From positions 216,061 through 280,060 of the forward strand of contig BCIG01000032.1 in NCBI GenBank assembly GCA_001599915.1: a stretch of 64,000 nucleotides of DNA, read 5' to 3'. A program made the position numbers and the translations under genes. Shown here piece by piece: positions 32,683-44,158 of the stretch. The DNA comes from Symbiotaphrina buchneri (lineage: Eukaryota; Ascomycota; Symbiotaphrinales; Symbiotaphrinaceae). How positions within the stretch are numbered: position 1 is the first letter of the stretch; each line of letters begins with the position of its first letter. A model generated the notes under the pieces. It was given only the letters and a program-made list of their open reading frames with translations, did no database searches and was not told the origin of the DNA.

Positions 32683-34714
32683 ATGGATGAAGCAGCGATG
32701 GCAGACCAGTACCAAATGCTGGAAGAACTAGGAAGTAGGTCCCATTGGCAGTCGCCCGCTGGCGTCACTTATCTGACATGGTCACATCAGGTGGCAGTTT
32801 TGGGGTTGTGTACAAAGCCATCGAGAAATCTACAGGGGATATTGTCGCGATCAAACACGTATGTCAGAGCCCGCAAAGTCATCATGTTAGCCCGACCACA
32901 GGTACTGACGAAACCATCTTGCTAGATCGATCTGGAGTCAAGCGAAGATGATTTGCAGGAGATACAGCAAGAGATAAATGTCCTGAGTACTTGCGCCTCT
33001 CCATATGTGACCCAGTACAAAACCAGCTTCCTGCGCGGGTACAAGTTATGGATCGTAATGGAGTATTTGGGTGGAGGTTCTTGCTTGGACCTTGTAAGTC
33101 ATTCATGCGCCGCAGTGACAGACCAGCTGATAGTCGAAGTTGAAACCCGGGCCGTTTAACGAGGGACACATTGCAATCATCTGTCGCGAGCTCCTCTTGG
33201 GCCTTGACTATCTACACCGAGAAGGGAAGATCCACAGGGATATCAAGGCTGCAAATATTTTGCTCTCCTCTACTGGCAGAGTCAAACTGGCGGATTTTGG
33301 GGTTGCAGCGCAGTTGACAAATATCAAATCGCAACGCAATACTTTCGTCGGGACACCGTTCTGGATGGCACCGGAGGTGATTCAGCAGGCCGGATACGAT
33401 TTCAAAGCGGATATTTGGTCACTAGGAATCACGGCAATGGAGATGGTCAATGGGGAGCCCCCGAATGCAAGCACGCACCCGATGAAAGTTTTATTCTTGA
33501 TACCAAAGGCTCCAGCTCCCCGGCTGGAGGGGAACAACTACAGCAAGGATTTCAAGGAATTTGTCGCCGCCTGCTTGGTAAAGGATCCTGATCGCAGGCC
33601 AACGGCAAAGGAACTTCTGCGCCATCGTTTCATTAGAGGGGCAGGCAAGGTCGAAGCTCTTCGAGAGTTGATCGAGCGTAGGCAAGAGTGGGATGGTCAG
33701 CGAGACGCGGCGCCGCACCCAAAGTATTATGCTGAGTCCATGTTAGTGCCGCAAACAGTTGACTGGATCGCTTCTAACGGATGTAGGAACACAATGTCTT
33801 CAAGAGAGGAGCAAGACTCCTGGGTCTTCGAGACGGTCAAGGCACCTACGGTTGCTGCTGCAAAGCAGACACGAAAGAGAAGGAAGGTCTCTGCCGTACG
33901 GCTGACGGAGTCTCAGGTAGCCAAGGAAGGCATGTCGAGACTCGGGCTCGAGGAGCACACAGTATCTGCGGCGCAGGCTCACCCCACAGTCCGCCAGTTG
34001 GAAACAAGGAGAGTCTCGGGGCCCAGTAGTCCGAGTTCGATCATCAGATCTCCAGCCAGTCAGAGACAACCTCTGGCTCCAGATATCAGCTTCGGGAACG
34101 GTGCCTCCACAGTCCGTCAGTTTCGGAGGGTATCGGACAACTCTCCAGTCACCACTCCACATGCTTCTCTGGGTCGGACGGATGAGAACCAGTCAGTGAT
34201 GGCGGAGGCGCACACGGCCGAAGCGCGGCTTGGGCGCAAGGCGTACGCGAAGGCTGTGGATCAAGCCTTACAAGAAACATACTCACAGACAGCGTCACAT
34301 GCCAAACGTGAAGCCATCTCCCGGGTTGCTGAAGCATGGAGTACACTTGACGCGGTGGACCCTGAAGGCGAGTATCAATTGCTGCGATCAATCATGGAGA
34401 AGCTACAGAAGTAAGTCCTGCGAAATAGGCTGGACAACATATGCTGACGACCCTACAGAGATCCGAAGTTGACCGCCCTGCTTCCCTCAGCACCTGCAAC
34501 CAACGGACAAAAACCTAAGCTCGTGCTCGCTCAGAGTAATCCTCATTTGAAGAGTCACAGGCGCCGCCAGTCAGTGCAAGTCCAGCCTGACAGCGAACAG
34601 AGGGAAGAGATGCCTGGCCGTGAAATTTCGGGCATGGAGCATACACGACAGTTGGCGAACGTGCTCTACAATCGATGGGCAGATGGTCTTAAGACCAGAT
34701 GGCCCATTGGCTGA
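32683..34714 (+). CDS. Ste20/GCK-III-type protein kinase, Sid1/SepL-like
   Basis: Five exons (32,683-32,734; 32,791-32,858; 32,926-33,093; 33,140-34,410; 34,459-34,714) give 1,815 bases, 604 residues. The start ATG at 32,683 gives [17 protein letters not shown]; an ATG at 32,671 in the same frame is possible. The kinase domain fills residues 11-265: [11 protein letters not shown] (P-loop), VAIKHID (lysine), [11 protein letters not shown] (catalytic loop), [17 protein letters not shown]. The latter pattern is typical of the Ste20 germinal-centre group (MST3, Sid1, Kic1, Sps1). The C-terminal 340 residues are mostly disordered with a helical conserved block ([19 protein letters not shown]) and a conserved end [13 protein letters not shown]. 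The closest match from memory is Sid1/SepL, which acts in the septation initiation network. The assignment to SepL rather than a Kic1/Sps1 paralogue is inference. Confidence 0.85.
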
Positions 34715-35108
34715 CCGTTTTCGAATTCTGTCAGATACCCGGCTACAGGCTACAGCGAGTACAGTGCGGCAAAAGACATCAGCGGGTTTATGCATTTAAG
34801 CGTGAGATTGGCGTGCTTCACTTGATATCGATCGGCAGGACCGAGGATGCTTTCGGCGTTCATGCGTGGTCGAATACTCGTCTTCTGGCCCTTTCCTTTC
34901 TCCTCTGTGTTAGTATGATATGGAATACAAAGTGAACTTCTGCATAGCAGAAAGTCGTGTGTAATTTTGGCAGGAAGCCATTCATTAGGCGGCATCTCTC
35001 GTCGCCGCGTGCTAAATACGAAATGTTCTACATATGCTCGCCGTTATATCAGGTTGTTGGTATCGTCAAGACTGTTGGGGTATCAAATAGAGTGATGAAA
35101 TTGACTGG
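34715..35108. other. Convergent 3' region between kinase and DUF4048 genes
   Basis: About 390 bases between the stop of the kinase gene (+) and the stop of the DUF4048 gene (-). It presumably holds both 3' UTRs and polyadenylation sites. I see no gene. Confidence 0.5.
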
Positions 35109-36729
35109 CTAGTCCGACTTGGCTTCCTTCCCATGTAGTCGGGTTGGAGGGGCGTGGGGGCTTGGACCTTGGCCAACCTCCGCGGAAGGAGCAAGACTTT
35201 TCTCCCATTCCGAAAGCAGAGTTGTCGCTGTCCGCTTCAAATTGCTCGGATTAAAGCCAGTGAAGGAGGGCCATGGGATCTCGTCCCGGACCTTCTTGGT
35301 GGTAGCGTTGTTGTTGTTCGTGTTGCCAGATGAGGTAATGCCGGCACTGCAGAAGGCATAAATACGAATAAGCATCGACAGTTCATGGTAGAGAACCGGA
35401 GTCTTTTGCTGACCTTGTACTTGTCCGAGAGCTACCCTCGCTCATGGAAGATGAGATCCACTCTTCTGCCGTAGAGGTGCTATTACTCCATCTTGATGAG
35501 CTTGACTCGCCCTGAGGAGCGTTCCAAGCCTCCCAGGCGTCACCCGTCTCATCACTGTTTGGATTCCTCTCCTCTTTGATTATATCCTGCTTCTCTAAGT
35601 CACCTTCAGACCTACGCAGGCCCGCGGTAGACAAGCCACGATCCTTCCAGAAAGTCCCACCGACATCAATCAGTGCTCCGCTCTCGTTTGACTTTCCATT
35701 TCTCGAGACCGACCCAGCCTTCTTGTTTCCGGTAGGAGTAGACCGTTGATTAATATTAGGGCTCGTGCTCTCTTTTCGCCGAACACCTTTGGAAGGTTCC
35801 AATACTGCAGATGTCCTAGACGTCGTGCTGCGGACTCCCTCTTCCCCGACCGTGACTTGTCGAAGATCCTCGAGGAAAGTCCAAAGACCTTCCCTAAAGT
35901 CAACAGCAATCTGGCGGATCGCATCTGTCTGAGGTCCTTGATAGGAATGACGATGATTGGATTTAGAGTCAGACGGAGGTAGTCGTGCACCTGCCGATTC
36001 AGCGACGGGATAATTCGGCTGTGATGTTTGATGCATGCCAGATTGTCCGTCAGGCTGTCCATTTGCTTCCTCACCGTGCGGCTGCTTGAAATTGCTCTGC
36101 TGAGGCGATAACAGGGAAAGTGTTCTAGTATGCCTCGAACCAGCGAACACCTTTCTCTGCGGATTTCTGGGCGTATTGAGAACCGCGAGTCTTCGCTCTT
36201 GTTCACGGCTCAAACGCGATGATTCCTCTGGACTCAGGGTTGTGCTCTCGACACCAATGGATGTCGCACTCAGAGGGCGTAGTTGCTGGACGTGCTTGAC
36301 CTCACTGCGCTTCTTGTTTGCCTCATGCATGGCCCATTGTCTCTTTAGCTTGTCCAATTCGCCCTCGGCGCGTTGCAACTCTTCCTTCAATTCCAGCACC
36401 CGTCTCTCTTGAGCAGCCAGGGCCGTCAAAAACAAACCAGAGTCTAAGGGAGAAGGTAGGCCCTTCCGCTCTGGATCGGCCGTTGCCGAAACTGGAAGGG
36501 AAGGTGATGCAGCAAGTGTAGGAGAAGATTGTGCTGAGGTTGTGCCACTGTTCGTCTGGATAGGGAAGGTCAGAGAAAGTCGCGCTCCGCTGCGAGGCAG
36601 CACGCCTGCAGCTGCTCGTGGAGCATGGAATGACGTGGTCCCAGGCCGAGAAGGACTGGTGATGGAAGAAGCAGCCACATAATCCGATGGCGAAAGCGTC
36701 GCAGGACTGTCCACTGTTGCGTTATCCAT
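35109..36729 (-). CDS. DUF4048-type fungal protein
   Basis: Two exons (35,414-36,729 and 35,109-35,346) with a 67-base intron; the sum (1,316 + 238) is 1,554 bases, 517 residues. It starts at the first in-frame ATG (MDNATVDSPATLSPSDYVAA); an upstream coding exon is possible because the frame stays open for ten codons before it. The protein is Ser/Thr/Pro-rich. It has one confident coiled coil at about residues 100-145 (LAAQERRVLELKEELQRAEG), a conserved patch AIRQIAVDFREGLWTFLEDLRQ near 280, and a C-terminal motif EIPWPSF...LLSEWEKSL. This layout fits the uncharacterised fungal DUF4048 family. Function unknown. Its 5' region is shared with the divergent TIM22 gene. Confidence 0.75.
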
Positions 36730-37303
36730 GCTGGACGCATTCGCCCTTAGGGACGACACCGGCGACAGGTCAGGGAAGGAAAGCTAGCATGACCCAGAGC
36801 GCGACCAGGCCATCTCAGACACCTGAGGATGTAAGCGATGAGGATGAGCCGTGATGAGGTACTTGGTGCATGCAAAGGTCTCTGCTGGTAAGCGTTCGTG
36901 ACTCGCTCTGTTTACTTCACTCAGTTCGTCAGGGGGTGGGATAGCAAGCGGTTCAAGGGGATGATGCATCCGGACTCCAGGTGTATGGAATACGGGGTTA
37001 AGGGAGGTGAGGTACGAGTACCTTTAGGTACCTTACCTTATTTTAAGGTACCTGAGGAAGGTACGGCGCGATCCCCTTTCTTACCTAAGGTACCGGCAGA
37101 TGGAACGGGTGAAACGGCGGGCTCAATGAGCCAGGAGCGCAGTGCAGTGATCGACAATACGGTACACCTACACTTTTGACACTTTTTCCTTAGGTCCCTT
37201 TACAATCATCCTTCGCACGTTCGTCCTTCGAAAAATTCCGTGGGGCTCGAATGAACCATCTGACGAAGTCGGGTCGATCATCCAGGGCAATAGTTGGGTA
37301 GTC
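36730..37303. promoter_or_regulatory. Divergent promoter with GGTACC cluster
   Basis: This lies between the DUF4048 (-) and TIM22 (+) starts. A dense cluster at 37,010-37,094 reads GGTACGAGTACCTTTAGG, TACCTTACCTTATTTTAAGG, TACCTGAGG, TTACCTAAGGTACCGG. It is one of the strongest examples of the dispersed palindromic word. Confidence 0.5.
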
Positions 37304-38032
37304 ATGAACTTTCCGGGGATGCGGCCGGGCGGTGGCCCGCCAGGGTCCTCGTCCGGCATGACTGAACAGGAACAAGCAGCCATTCGAAGTGTCCGTCCAC
37401 ATTTGTATCCCTGATTGGGAGTGCCCGCCTGGCTTTGACTGATGATTCGGTTTAGATGCAAGCTTTCATGGAGAGCTGTGTCGGGAAATCCATCGTGAGT
37501 GGAGGAATGGGGTTTGTTATGGGAGGGGCCCTTGGGCTGTTCATGGCTGGTGTACGATTGCCCGCCCCGGCTCCCCGGCGACATACCAGCATTCGAAGCT
37601 GGCTCGTCCTTCCGTCACTGACGACTCTGGGCAGATGAGTTATGATACACCCTTATCGGCGCAGGGAAGGGAGATGGCAGATCTTCCGCTCCGGGAACAG
37701 TTGCGTCGGGGCTTTAAAGATATGGGCTCGAGATCTTACAGCTCAGCCAAGAACTTCGCTCTTATAGGAGCCGTCTACTCGGGAACTGAGTGTTGCATAG
37801 AAGGGGTGCGTTCTTGCCGAGGTCTAAGTCCAGAATGTTCAAGAGTCGTGCTGATGTAACTCTGCAGTTACGGGCCAAGAATGATATGGTGAACGCTGTG
37901 GCAGCCGGATGTATCACAGGCGGTGGCCTTGCAGCGAAAGCAGGCCCGCAAGCAGCAGCATTTGGTTGCGTCGGATTTGCTGCCTTCAGTACGGCCATCG
38001 AATATTACTTGCGGATGCCTTCCGATGAGTAG
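37304..38032 (+). CDS. TIM22: Mitochondrial inner membrane translocase subunit TIM22
   Basis: Four exons (37,304-37,390; 37,456-37,551; 37,635-37,805; 37,868-38,032) give 519 bases, 172 residues. The N-terminus is [19 protein letters not shown], as in fungal Tim22. Four hydrophobic segments follow, with the Tim17/22/23 family features: [17 protein letters not shown], then [13 protein letters not shown], the signature [20 protein letters not shown] and [16 protein letters not shown], and the Gly/Ala-rich last helices. Tim22 forms the twin-pore channel inserting carrier proteins into the inner membrane. The two Cys at residues of ESCVG and TECCIEG can form the family's structural disulfide. Second-exon junction GGT|GTACGA is the only one that keeps frame. 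Confidence 0.95.
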
Positions 38033-39149
38033 TTTCGTTCCGCACCTGCCCTTACGCCATCAATGTGACCGGATTTTCCTCTCCACTCAGCCGGTTTTTG
38101 ATGGAGGGTGTTTTTGATACCAGTTCGGCATGTACTTGCAATTTGTGGCATTTTCGCGGCGCGCTGGAGTCACTGTTATTACCAACAGGTCGGTGGGTCT
38201 AAACGAGTACCGGAGTTGCGGTCGTGAGTCGACTGGTGAAATTCCGTGGGACTGTCAGTTTGACAGTCCACTCAGTCTATTAGATGCACTGCCTGGCTCA
38301 GTCCCGCGCCTTGGTCTTGCCTGACCGCATCATTTATTGATACAAGCTGGGTCCCGGATTATACGTCAGGCAGCTTAATTGCAGATGGTGGGAACCTGGT
38401 TCGTTCTCATATCAACATCATTAGGGGCCCTGAGCCACCGTTCTACCACTTAACCTGGAAAGCCGACACGCGCAACCCTTCGAACATTCGACCTTCATAT
38501 TGTGATACAAAAGATAAGAAGTCCCTCAGACAGTCGTGCTCTGGTTCGGTGAAGGCGTCAGGTGAATTCTTGGTGTAAAAGAGTGGAAAATTGTGGGTAG
38601 GAAGCCTGTACGAAGCGGAAAGAGATACCTAGCACCACGTAGGGGGTGGTACCTTAGGTACCTACTTTATCGTATATACTAGTAGATTACTTTACCCAAG
38701 ATACCTTACTATACCTTACCTAAGGTACCTTAAGGTACGTGGCTAAGGTAAGGTACCTGATGAGTGGACTCAGGTGGAGATCAACTTTCGACAAATTATA
38801 TGACGACCACCGTCACAGGTCTGTTGTCTGTCCGTCCAACCCGGATCCTTCAGATATCCCCGTACTCTTTCTCTTCTCCTCCTCTTCCTTCCAGTGTTCC
38901 TCTCCCCAGTCCTTGCACCCGCCTACCACTAAACCCTTCAGTCTGCCTTTTTCGAAACATCTAGGACTATTCTCCGCCTTCAATTCATCGATGCAGACCT
39001 CACTGAGCCCACTGCTTTGGAGATGATGTTCACACTACGGCACCTCCGCACCAGCTGCCGTCCAGCTCTACGTTCAACCCTCTCACCGTCATCCCATACA
39101 TAATAGTGTATCCTTTGCTCTGGCACGCGTTCACGGAAGATCAATCACG
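38033..39149. promoter_or_regulatory. Intergenic / TRK upstream region with GGTACC cluster
   Basis: The 1.1 kb upstream of the TRK gene contains the densest palindromic-word cluster in the window at 38,647-38,762: GTACCTTAGGTACCTAC, TACCTTACCTAAGG, GGTACCTTAAGGTACG, AAGGTAAGGTACCTGATG. CT-rich pyrimidine tracts follow (38,866-38,930), as seen near fungal transcription starts. Short frames here are not convincing genes. Confidence 0.5.
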
Positions 39150-42030
39150 ATGGTCGATCTGTGGCGCTCCGTCCGGCGGTTGTGCAAGAGGCTGTGGCCC
39201 GAAAGAATAATCAAGCTCCCACGTCTGAATTTCATAACCATCCATTGTAAGTGGCCGCCAACGCTGCTCCGTAAACAGCATTAATAGAGCATGTACAGAC
39301 ATTTACGTTCTCGGGTGGTGTATCGCGGGGTCGATCTTGGTATTCCCTGCGGGTGGTATAGCGTACATTGATGCACTCTTCTTCGCGTCCGGGGCTACGA
39401 CGCAGAGCGGTCTCAATACGTGGGTTTCTCTTGTTGCTGGCCGAGCCGGACTAATTCGGATGGGTTAATAGGGTCAATATCAATGACCTGAATTTCTATC
39501 AACAGGTACGGTCCACATCTGCCCAAGAGGAAATTGGTACTGACGCCCTCCCTTCAGTTTGCGCTATTTATGATTCCCATGTTTGCAACTCCGATTTTCA
39601 TCAACACTTTTGTGGTGTTCGTTCGCCTCTATTGGTTCGAAAGGCGCTTTCAACATATTGTACGTGATGCCAGGAACTACCGGCGAACGCGGTCTCGATC
39701 GAGGACCGAGACTAAAGACGAGAGGGACGTGGAGAAGGAGCATAGAGGAGTGAACGGCAGGAATATCGTCGTTCTGAGGGACACAGCTCAGGCCATAGCA
39801 AGGGATGATGATCTGCAAGGTCTAAATACGCAAGCCACCGGGACGGCGGACTTAGAGGACGGCTTAGGTGGTAACAGAGGCGATAAGGACGTGGATTATT
39901 CGTCCGATGACATACGTGCTGGAGACTTGTCTAGGGCCTCGCCATTACCGTCTCTCCATCGAGATATCATGTTTGCCGATGAGATGGAAGGACGGGGACA
40001 GGAGAGGTTGGAAGACTTATCACGTCTCCCGGAACCTCGGAGTGCAGAGCAGCATATTGCTTTCGTTGAGAATCAGCGCAACCCGAAGGATAAATCGACG
40101 TTACGAATCCCGGGCCCGAGAGAATTTGACCGTGGCGATGTTCCGCGGGCGGTGGAAGACTCAGATGAAGATGTAACGCTCCCCGGGCGGAAGAATACAG
40201 ACGCTTCCATGGAGAATGCGCCAGCTTATGGTGTCAATCGGAGAGACTCGACGGATGTATCCCATTTGAACTTTGAAGGTCCAAAAGTGAAGAGGAATAT
40301 TACAATTGATGAGCCCCAGCATCCGCGGACCAGAGGGGCAACATCGGCATTTGGCAAGTTAAAGTCCCACAGGTCCATCACGTTTGATCGATCCATGTCG
40401 CGACAGCAGACAGCCGAGACCGCGGGGTCGGGCCTCAGGAATAGGGCCCGTACGTTTACATCCCTCACACTACGGCCTTCCAGGAGTATGTCAAGGGACC
40501 CAATGCCTTACCTCAGCTGGCAACCCACCATAGGGAGAAATTCCGCATTCATGGACTTGACGCAGGAGCAGAGGGAAGAGTTAGGAGGCATTGAATACAG
40601 GGCTCTGAAGACATTGGCAGCTATCCTAGTGTGTATGTCTATCCTTGTGACTTTTATACTTGAGTCATACTTACAGCTCTGGGACAGTCTATTATATCGG
40701 ATTCCATGTATTAGGGGTGATCTGCATGGTGCCTTGGATCGTCCGAAACCAGAAGATTACTTCTGTAGTACAGCAGGATGGGATTGGCAAGATCTGGTGG
40801 TAAGGCATCTCGCCCTCGACACGCAGATCCTCTGAAGATGACTGACCCTAAACAGGGGCTGGTTCACCCCTGCCTCAGCTTTCAACGACCTCGGATATAC
40901 CTTAACACCGGACTCGATGTATTCACTCCAAACAGAAACGTTTCCGTTGCTGCTGTTTTCTTTCCTGATTGTCATAGGCAATACAGGGTTCCCCTGTATG
41001 CTTCGCTTCGTCATTTGGCTCCTTTCACGATTCGTGGATCAAGAATCTGGTCTCTGGGAAGAGCTACAGTTTTTGTTAGATCACCCTAGGAGGTGTTTCA
41101 CTTTACTATTTCCCAGCAAAGCGACATGGATTCTTTTTGGAATTCTGGTCATACTCAACGGCGTCGACCTCATATTCTTCATCATCTTAGATGTACGTTC
41201 TTGCCTGCAATTCTGGGTCTGTCTTGCTGATCGACGCTCTAGCTCAAAGACCCAACTGTCACTACCCTCGCGCCAGGCTATCGCTTCCTTGACGGGTTGT
41301 TTCAGGCCTTTTCCACTCGCACTGCGGGTTTCGCTGTGGTGAATCTTGCCAATCTGCATCCGGCAATTCAAGTATCATACCTTATCATGATGTACATCTC
41401 CGTCTTCCCAATTGCCATTTCTGTCCGCAGGACCAATGTCTACGAAGAAAAGAGCTTGGGAATATACGCTTCGGTTCAAGAGGACGCCGAGGATTCCGAG
41501 GAGCCTAGTTACGTTGGGGCCCACTTGAGGCGGCAGCTGTCGTTTGATCTGTGGTACATATTTCTGGGGGTTTTTATTGTCGCTATTGTGGAGGGTTCTC
41601 GGTTGGACAACGGGGATGTCGTATGTTAACACTCTGATTGCTTCTTCCAAGACGACAGCGACTAATCGTCCCCTAGAACTTCACCCTGTTCACATGCTTG
41701 TTTGAGATCGTTTCCGCATATGGAACTGTGGGTCTGTCGCTGGGTTACCCTACTACCGATGCCTCTTTTTCAAGTCAATTGAGCGTGTTGTCGAAGCTTG
41801 TGATCATTGCAATGCAGATCAGAGGCCGGCACCGCGGACTGCCTTATGAACTCGATCGCGCTATCCTGTTACCTAGCGAGCACTTGCACCAGAAAGAAGA
41901 AGACGCTAGAAGAAGGATGGCGAGGAGACAGTCAATGGCTAGTATGGCAAGTGCTCAAACGAATGGGCTTGATTTCCAGCGGTCCGGAACCAATGCTTCA
42001 AGGCGTACCGATCGAGCTCACACCAGTTGA
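39150..42030 (+). CDS. TRK-type high-affinity potassium transporter
   Basis: Seven exons (39,150-39,246; 39,299-39,419; 39,472-39,505; 39,558-40,804; 40,856-41,192; 41,243-41,617; 41,677-42,030) give 2,565 bases, 854 residues. The four pore loops are visible: SGATTQSGLNTVN, FTPASAFNDLGYTLTPDSM, FSTRTAGFAVVNLANL and SAYGTVGLSLGYP. These alternate with membrane helices in the TrkH/Trk M1-P-M2 pattern. A long hydrophilic loop of about 300 residues, rich in Arg/Ser/Asp (RTRSRSRTETKDERD), lies between the first two repeats, as in fungal Trk1. The C-terminus keeps RGLPYELDRAILLP. Intron 4 can only be joined in frame with a GC donor (AG|GCATCT at 40,805); the alternatives at nearby GT sites lose the GWFTP frame. 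It acts at the plasma membrane in potassium uptake. Confidence 0.93.
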
Positions 42031-42458
42031 TGTAAGACGGGCGTGATCACGCAAGCGTCCTTTCTCATGGTGCACCGTACGTCGCGCAGCATGTCGGTTC
42101 TCATTTATTGTTTTGTGCAAGCGGGCATTCCATTTCCTGTGGGATTTGTGACATTGTGGACTAGCGCCGGCGTGGGGTGGGAACGTCATGCCATGGCGTT
42201 TTGTTGGATAACCACTGGATTGCGACGGACCCGGATGATTTTGTGTTGAAGAGGGCCCGCAATCAGGCGGATGTCCTTCGGCCGTCGCAGTGACAGCGCT
42301 ATACATACATAGCTACTGTAGTTCTATCATGATCATTTACAAGGCTGGTCAAAGGGCTCCCGCCCGTGGCGGTTTTATGCGGAAGTTCCCTGTGAAGTAA
42401 CGGTGTTGCGGAGCTCGCCAAAATATTGAGGGAAGTTCCTTTCTAGAACCCATCTTTT
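42031..42458. other. Convergent 3' region, TRK and cysteine synthase
   Basis: About 430 bases between the two stops. Contains a 68-codon frame (42,043-42,249) that looks accidental. Nothing else seen. Confidence 0.45.
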
Positions 42459-43699
42459 CTATGGTAGAACTATATATTTTCGCAGGTGCTCTGGTATCGC
42501 ATCCAGTAGACGCTTCTCCGTCAACCACTTACGGCTGAATAACCTTTCCGCATATCTGTAGGCACCATCACAGAGCATAGTGACCACGGTATGGCCCTTT
42601 CCAAGCTTTTCCGCAACTTCTTTCGCAGCGACGACATTCAATGCGGAACTCGCTCCCAGATATAGGCCTTCTTCGTCCAAGCAACGATATACCATATTGA
42701 TGCTCTTTTCATCGCTGATATGCAACGCGCCGTCGAGGAGATCGATGTCTTGTTTCAGGTTGTCGGTTATACGCCCTTGCCCTATGCCTTCCGTAATGGA
42801 CGAGCCTGTTCGCTCCTTGAGCTTACCTCCGCTGGCGATATATGACTGAAGGACACTGCCAGGCGGATCTGCCAAGAAGCATTTGACCCTTCCATCGCTG
42901 ACAGTCTTGAGGTATCTCGTCACTCCGGCCAACGTGCCGCCCGTTCCAGTTGCACAAGTGAATGCGTCGACTCTGCCTTCTGTCTGCGCCCAGATCTCGG
43001 GGCCTGTAGTCTCGATATGTGCTCTTCGGTTGGCAATATTGTCAAATTGATTGGTCCACACGGCGTTCTCGGTAGCCTCAGCATGACGCTTCGCCTGGTG
43101 GTTGTAATTGTCTGGATGTTCGAAGGCTACAGCGGGGACCGGCCTGACATCCGCGCCCAGTAGACGTAATAAGTCGATTTTGCCCTGCGATTGGGTGTTG
43201 GGCATGTATATCACACACTTGTAGCCTTTGGACCGGCAGACGTGGGCGAGGCCAATCCCTGTATTGCCGGCAGTCCCTTCGACGACGGTCCCACCGGGCC
43301 TGAGAAGGCCACGCTCTTCGGCATCTTTGATAACATACAGGGCCGCCCGATCCTTCACACTACCGCCCGGGTTCTGGAACTCTGCCTTGCCCAATACATT
43401 GCAACCCGTCTCTTCCGAGAGTCGCTTCATACGAATGAGCGGAGTGTTCCCAATGGCTGTAGAGCGAGTAGTAAGCACAGCGGACGGACAAGGGCGAAGC
43501 AACGTGTGCCAGCAGAGCAAGAGAGCAAGAACGGGTGTTTGAACAATGGTCCTCACATACCTCCAGTGAATCCGTCAACTATGCCTTGGGCCTTGGAGAC
43601 TTTGATGCTGTATGGCTGCGCTGAATCCAGGATCCGTGAGGCATGCTCAGCCCTACTCCAGGCCGTCGTGCCGAAGCGACGAACAGACTGCCGGATCAT
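42459..43699 (-). CDS. Cysteine synthase (O-acetylserine sulfhydrylase), mitochondrial type
   Basis: Two exons (43,561-43,699 and 42,459-43,456) with a 104-base intron give 1,137 bases, 378 residues. The start ATG at 43,699 yields [20 protein letters not shown], a clear mitochondrial presequence. The fold-type II PLP enzyme follows: [29 protein letters not shown] (PLP lysine), [29 protein letters not shown] (phosphate-binding glycines) and [12 protein letters not shown]. It makes cysteine from O-acetylserine and sulfide. The longer insertion segments ([20 protein letters not shown]) place it with the fungal CysB/Cys12-like cysteine synthase group rather than with cystathionine beta-synthase, since no heme or CBS domain is present. 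Confidence 0.93.
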
Positions 43700-44158
43700 T
43701 GTCTCACTGGGATGGAGATGCAGGAAATCCTTTGAGGAAGTTGTCGATCCATTGGCATCTGTGGAATATTGCACAGCGGGGATCGGAGGTATTCGTACCG
43801 GTATCGCACGTTACCTTACTCTTACCACTCTAGTACTAGCAAGGTACGGTGTACCTTAAGCATTAAGGTCACTCACCTTAGTGCGGCGTACTAGCTTGAA
43901 TGTGGTAATTGAACGGTGAACGAATGAACCACATGTGCATAAGTCTTGGCCAATGTTTACCACAACAACACGAAGATCCTCCACCTTGATCCTGCCTTCC
44001 ATACCTTAGATATCCATCTATCCGTACCACCACTCCTCAATCGACAGACTCCCGCGCCGGACATCTTGTATTCAGACGTCAGACCACTTTGTGCGACTAC
44101 GGGCAATGTAGGGTCATAACACCAGCTGAATCCGAACGAACTAAACCGAAATATCAAC
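43700..44158. promoter_or_regulatory. Divergent promoter, cysteine synthase and condensin genes
   Basis: A 459-base gap between start codons. Palindromic-word material occurs at 43,796-43,872 (TACCGGTATCGCACGTTACC, CAAGGTACGGTGTACC). No convincing TATA box. Confidence 0.45.

Noticed and set aside
42043-42249. 68-codon frame after the TRK stop
   Set aside because: Could resemble a membrane segment, but the TRK protein ends normally before it and no splice joins them.
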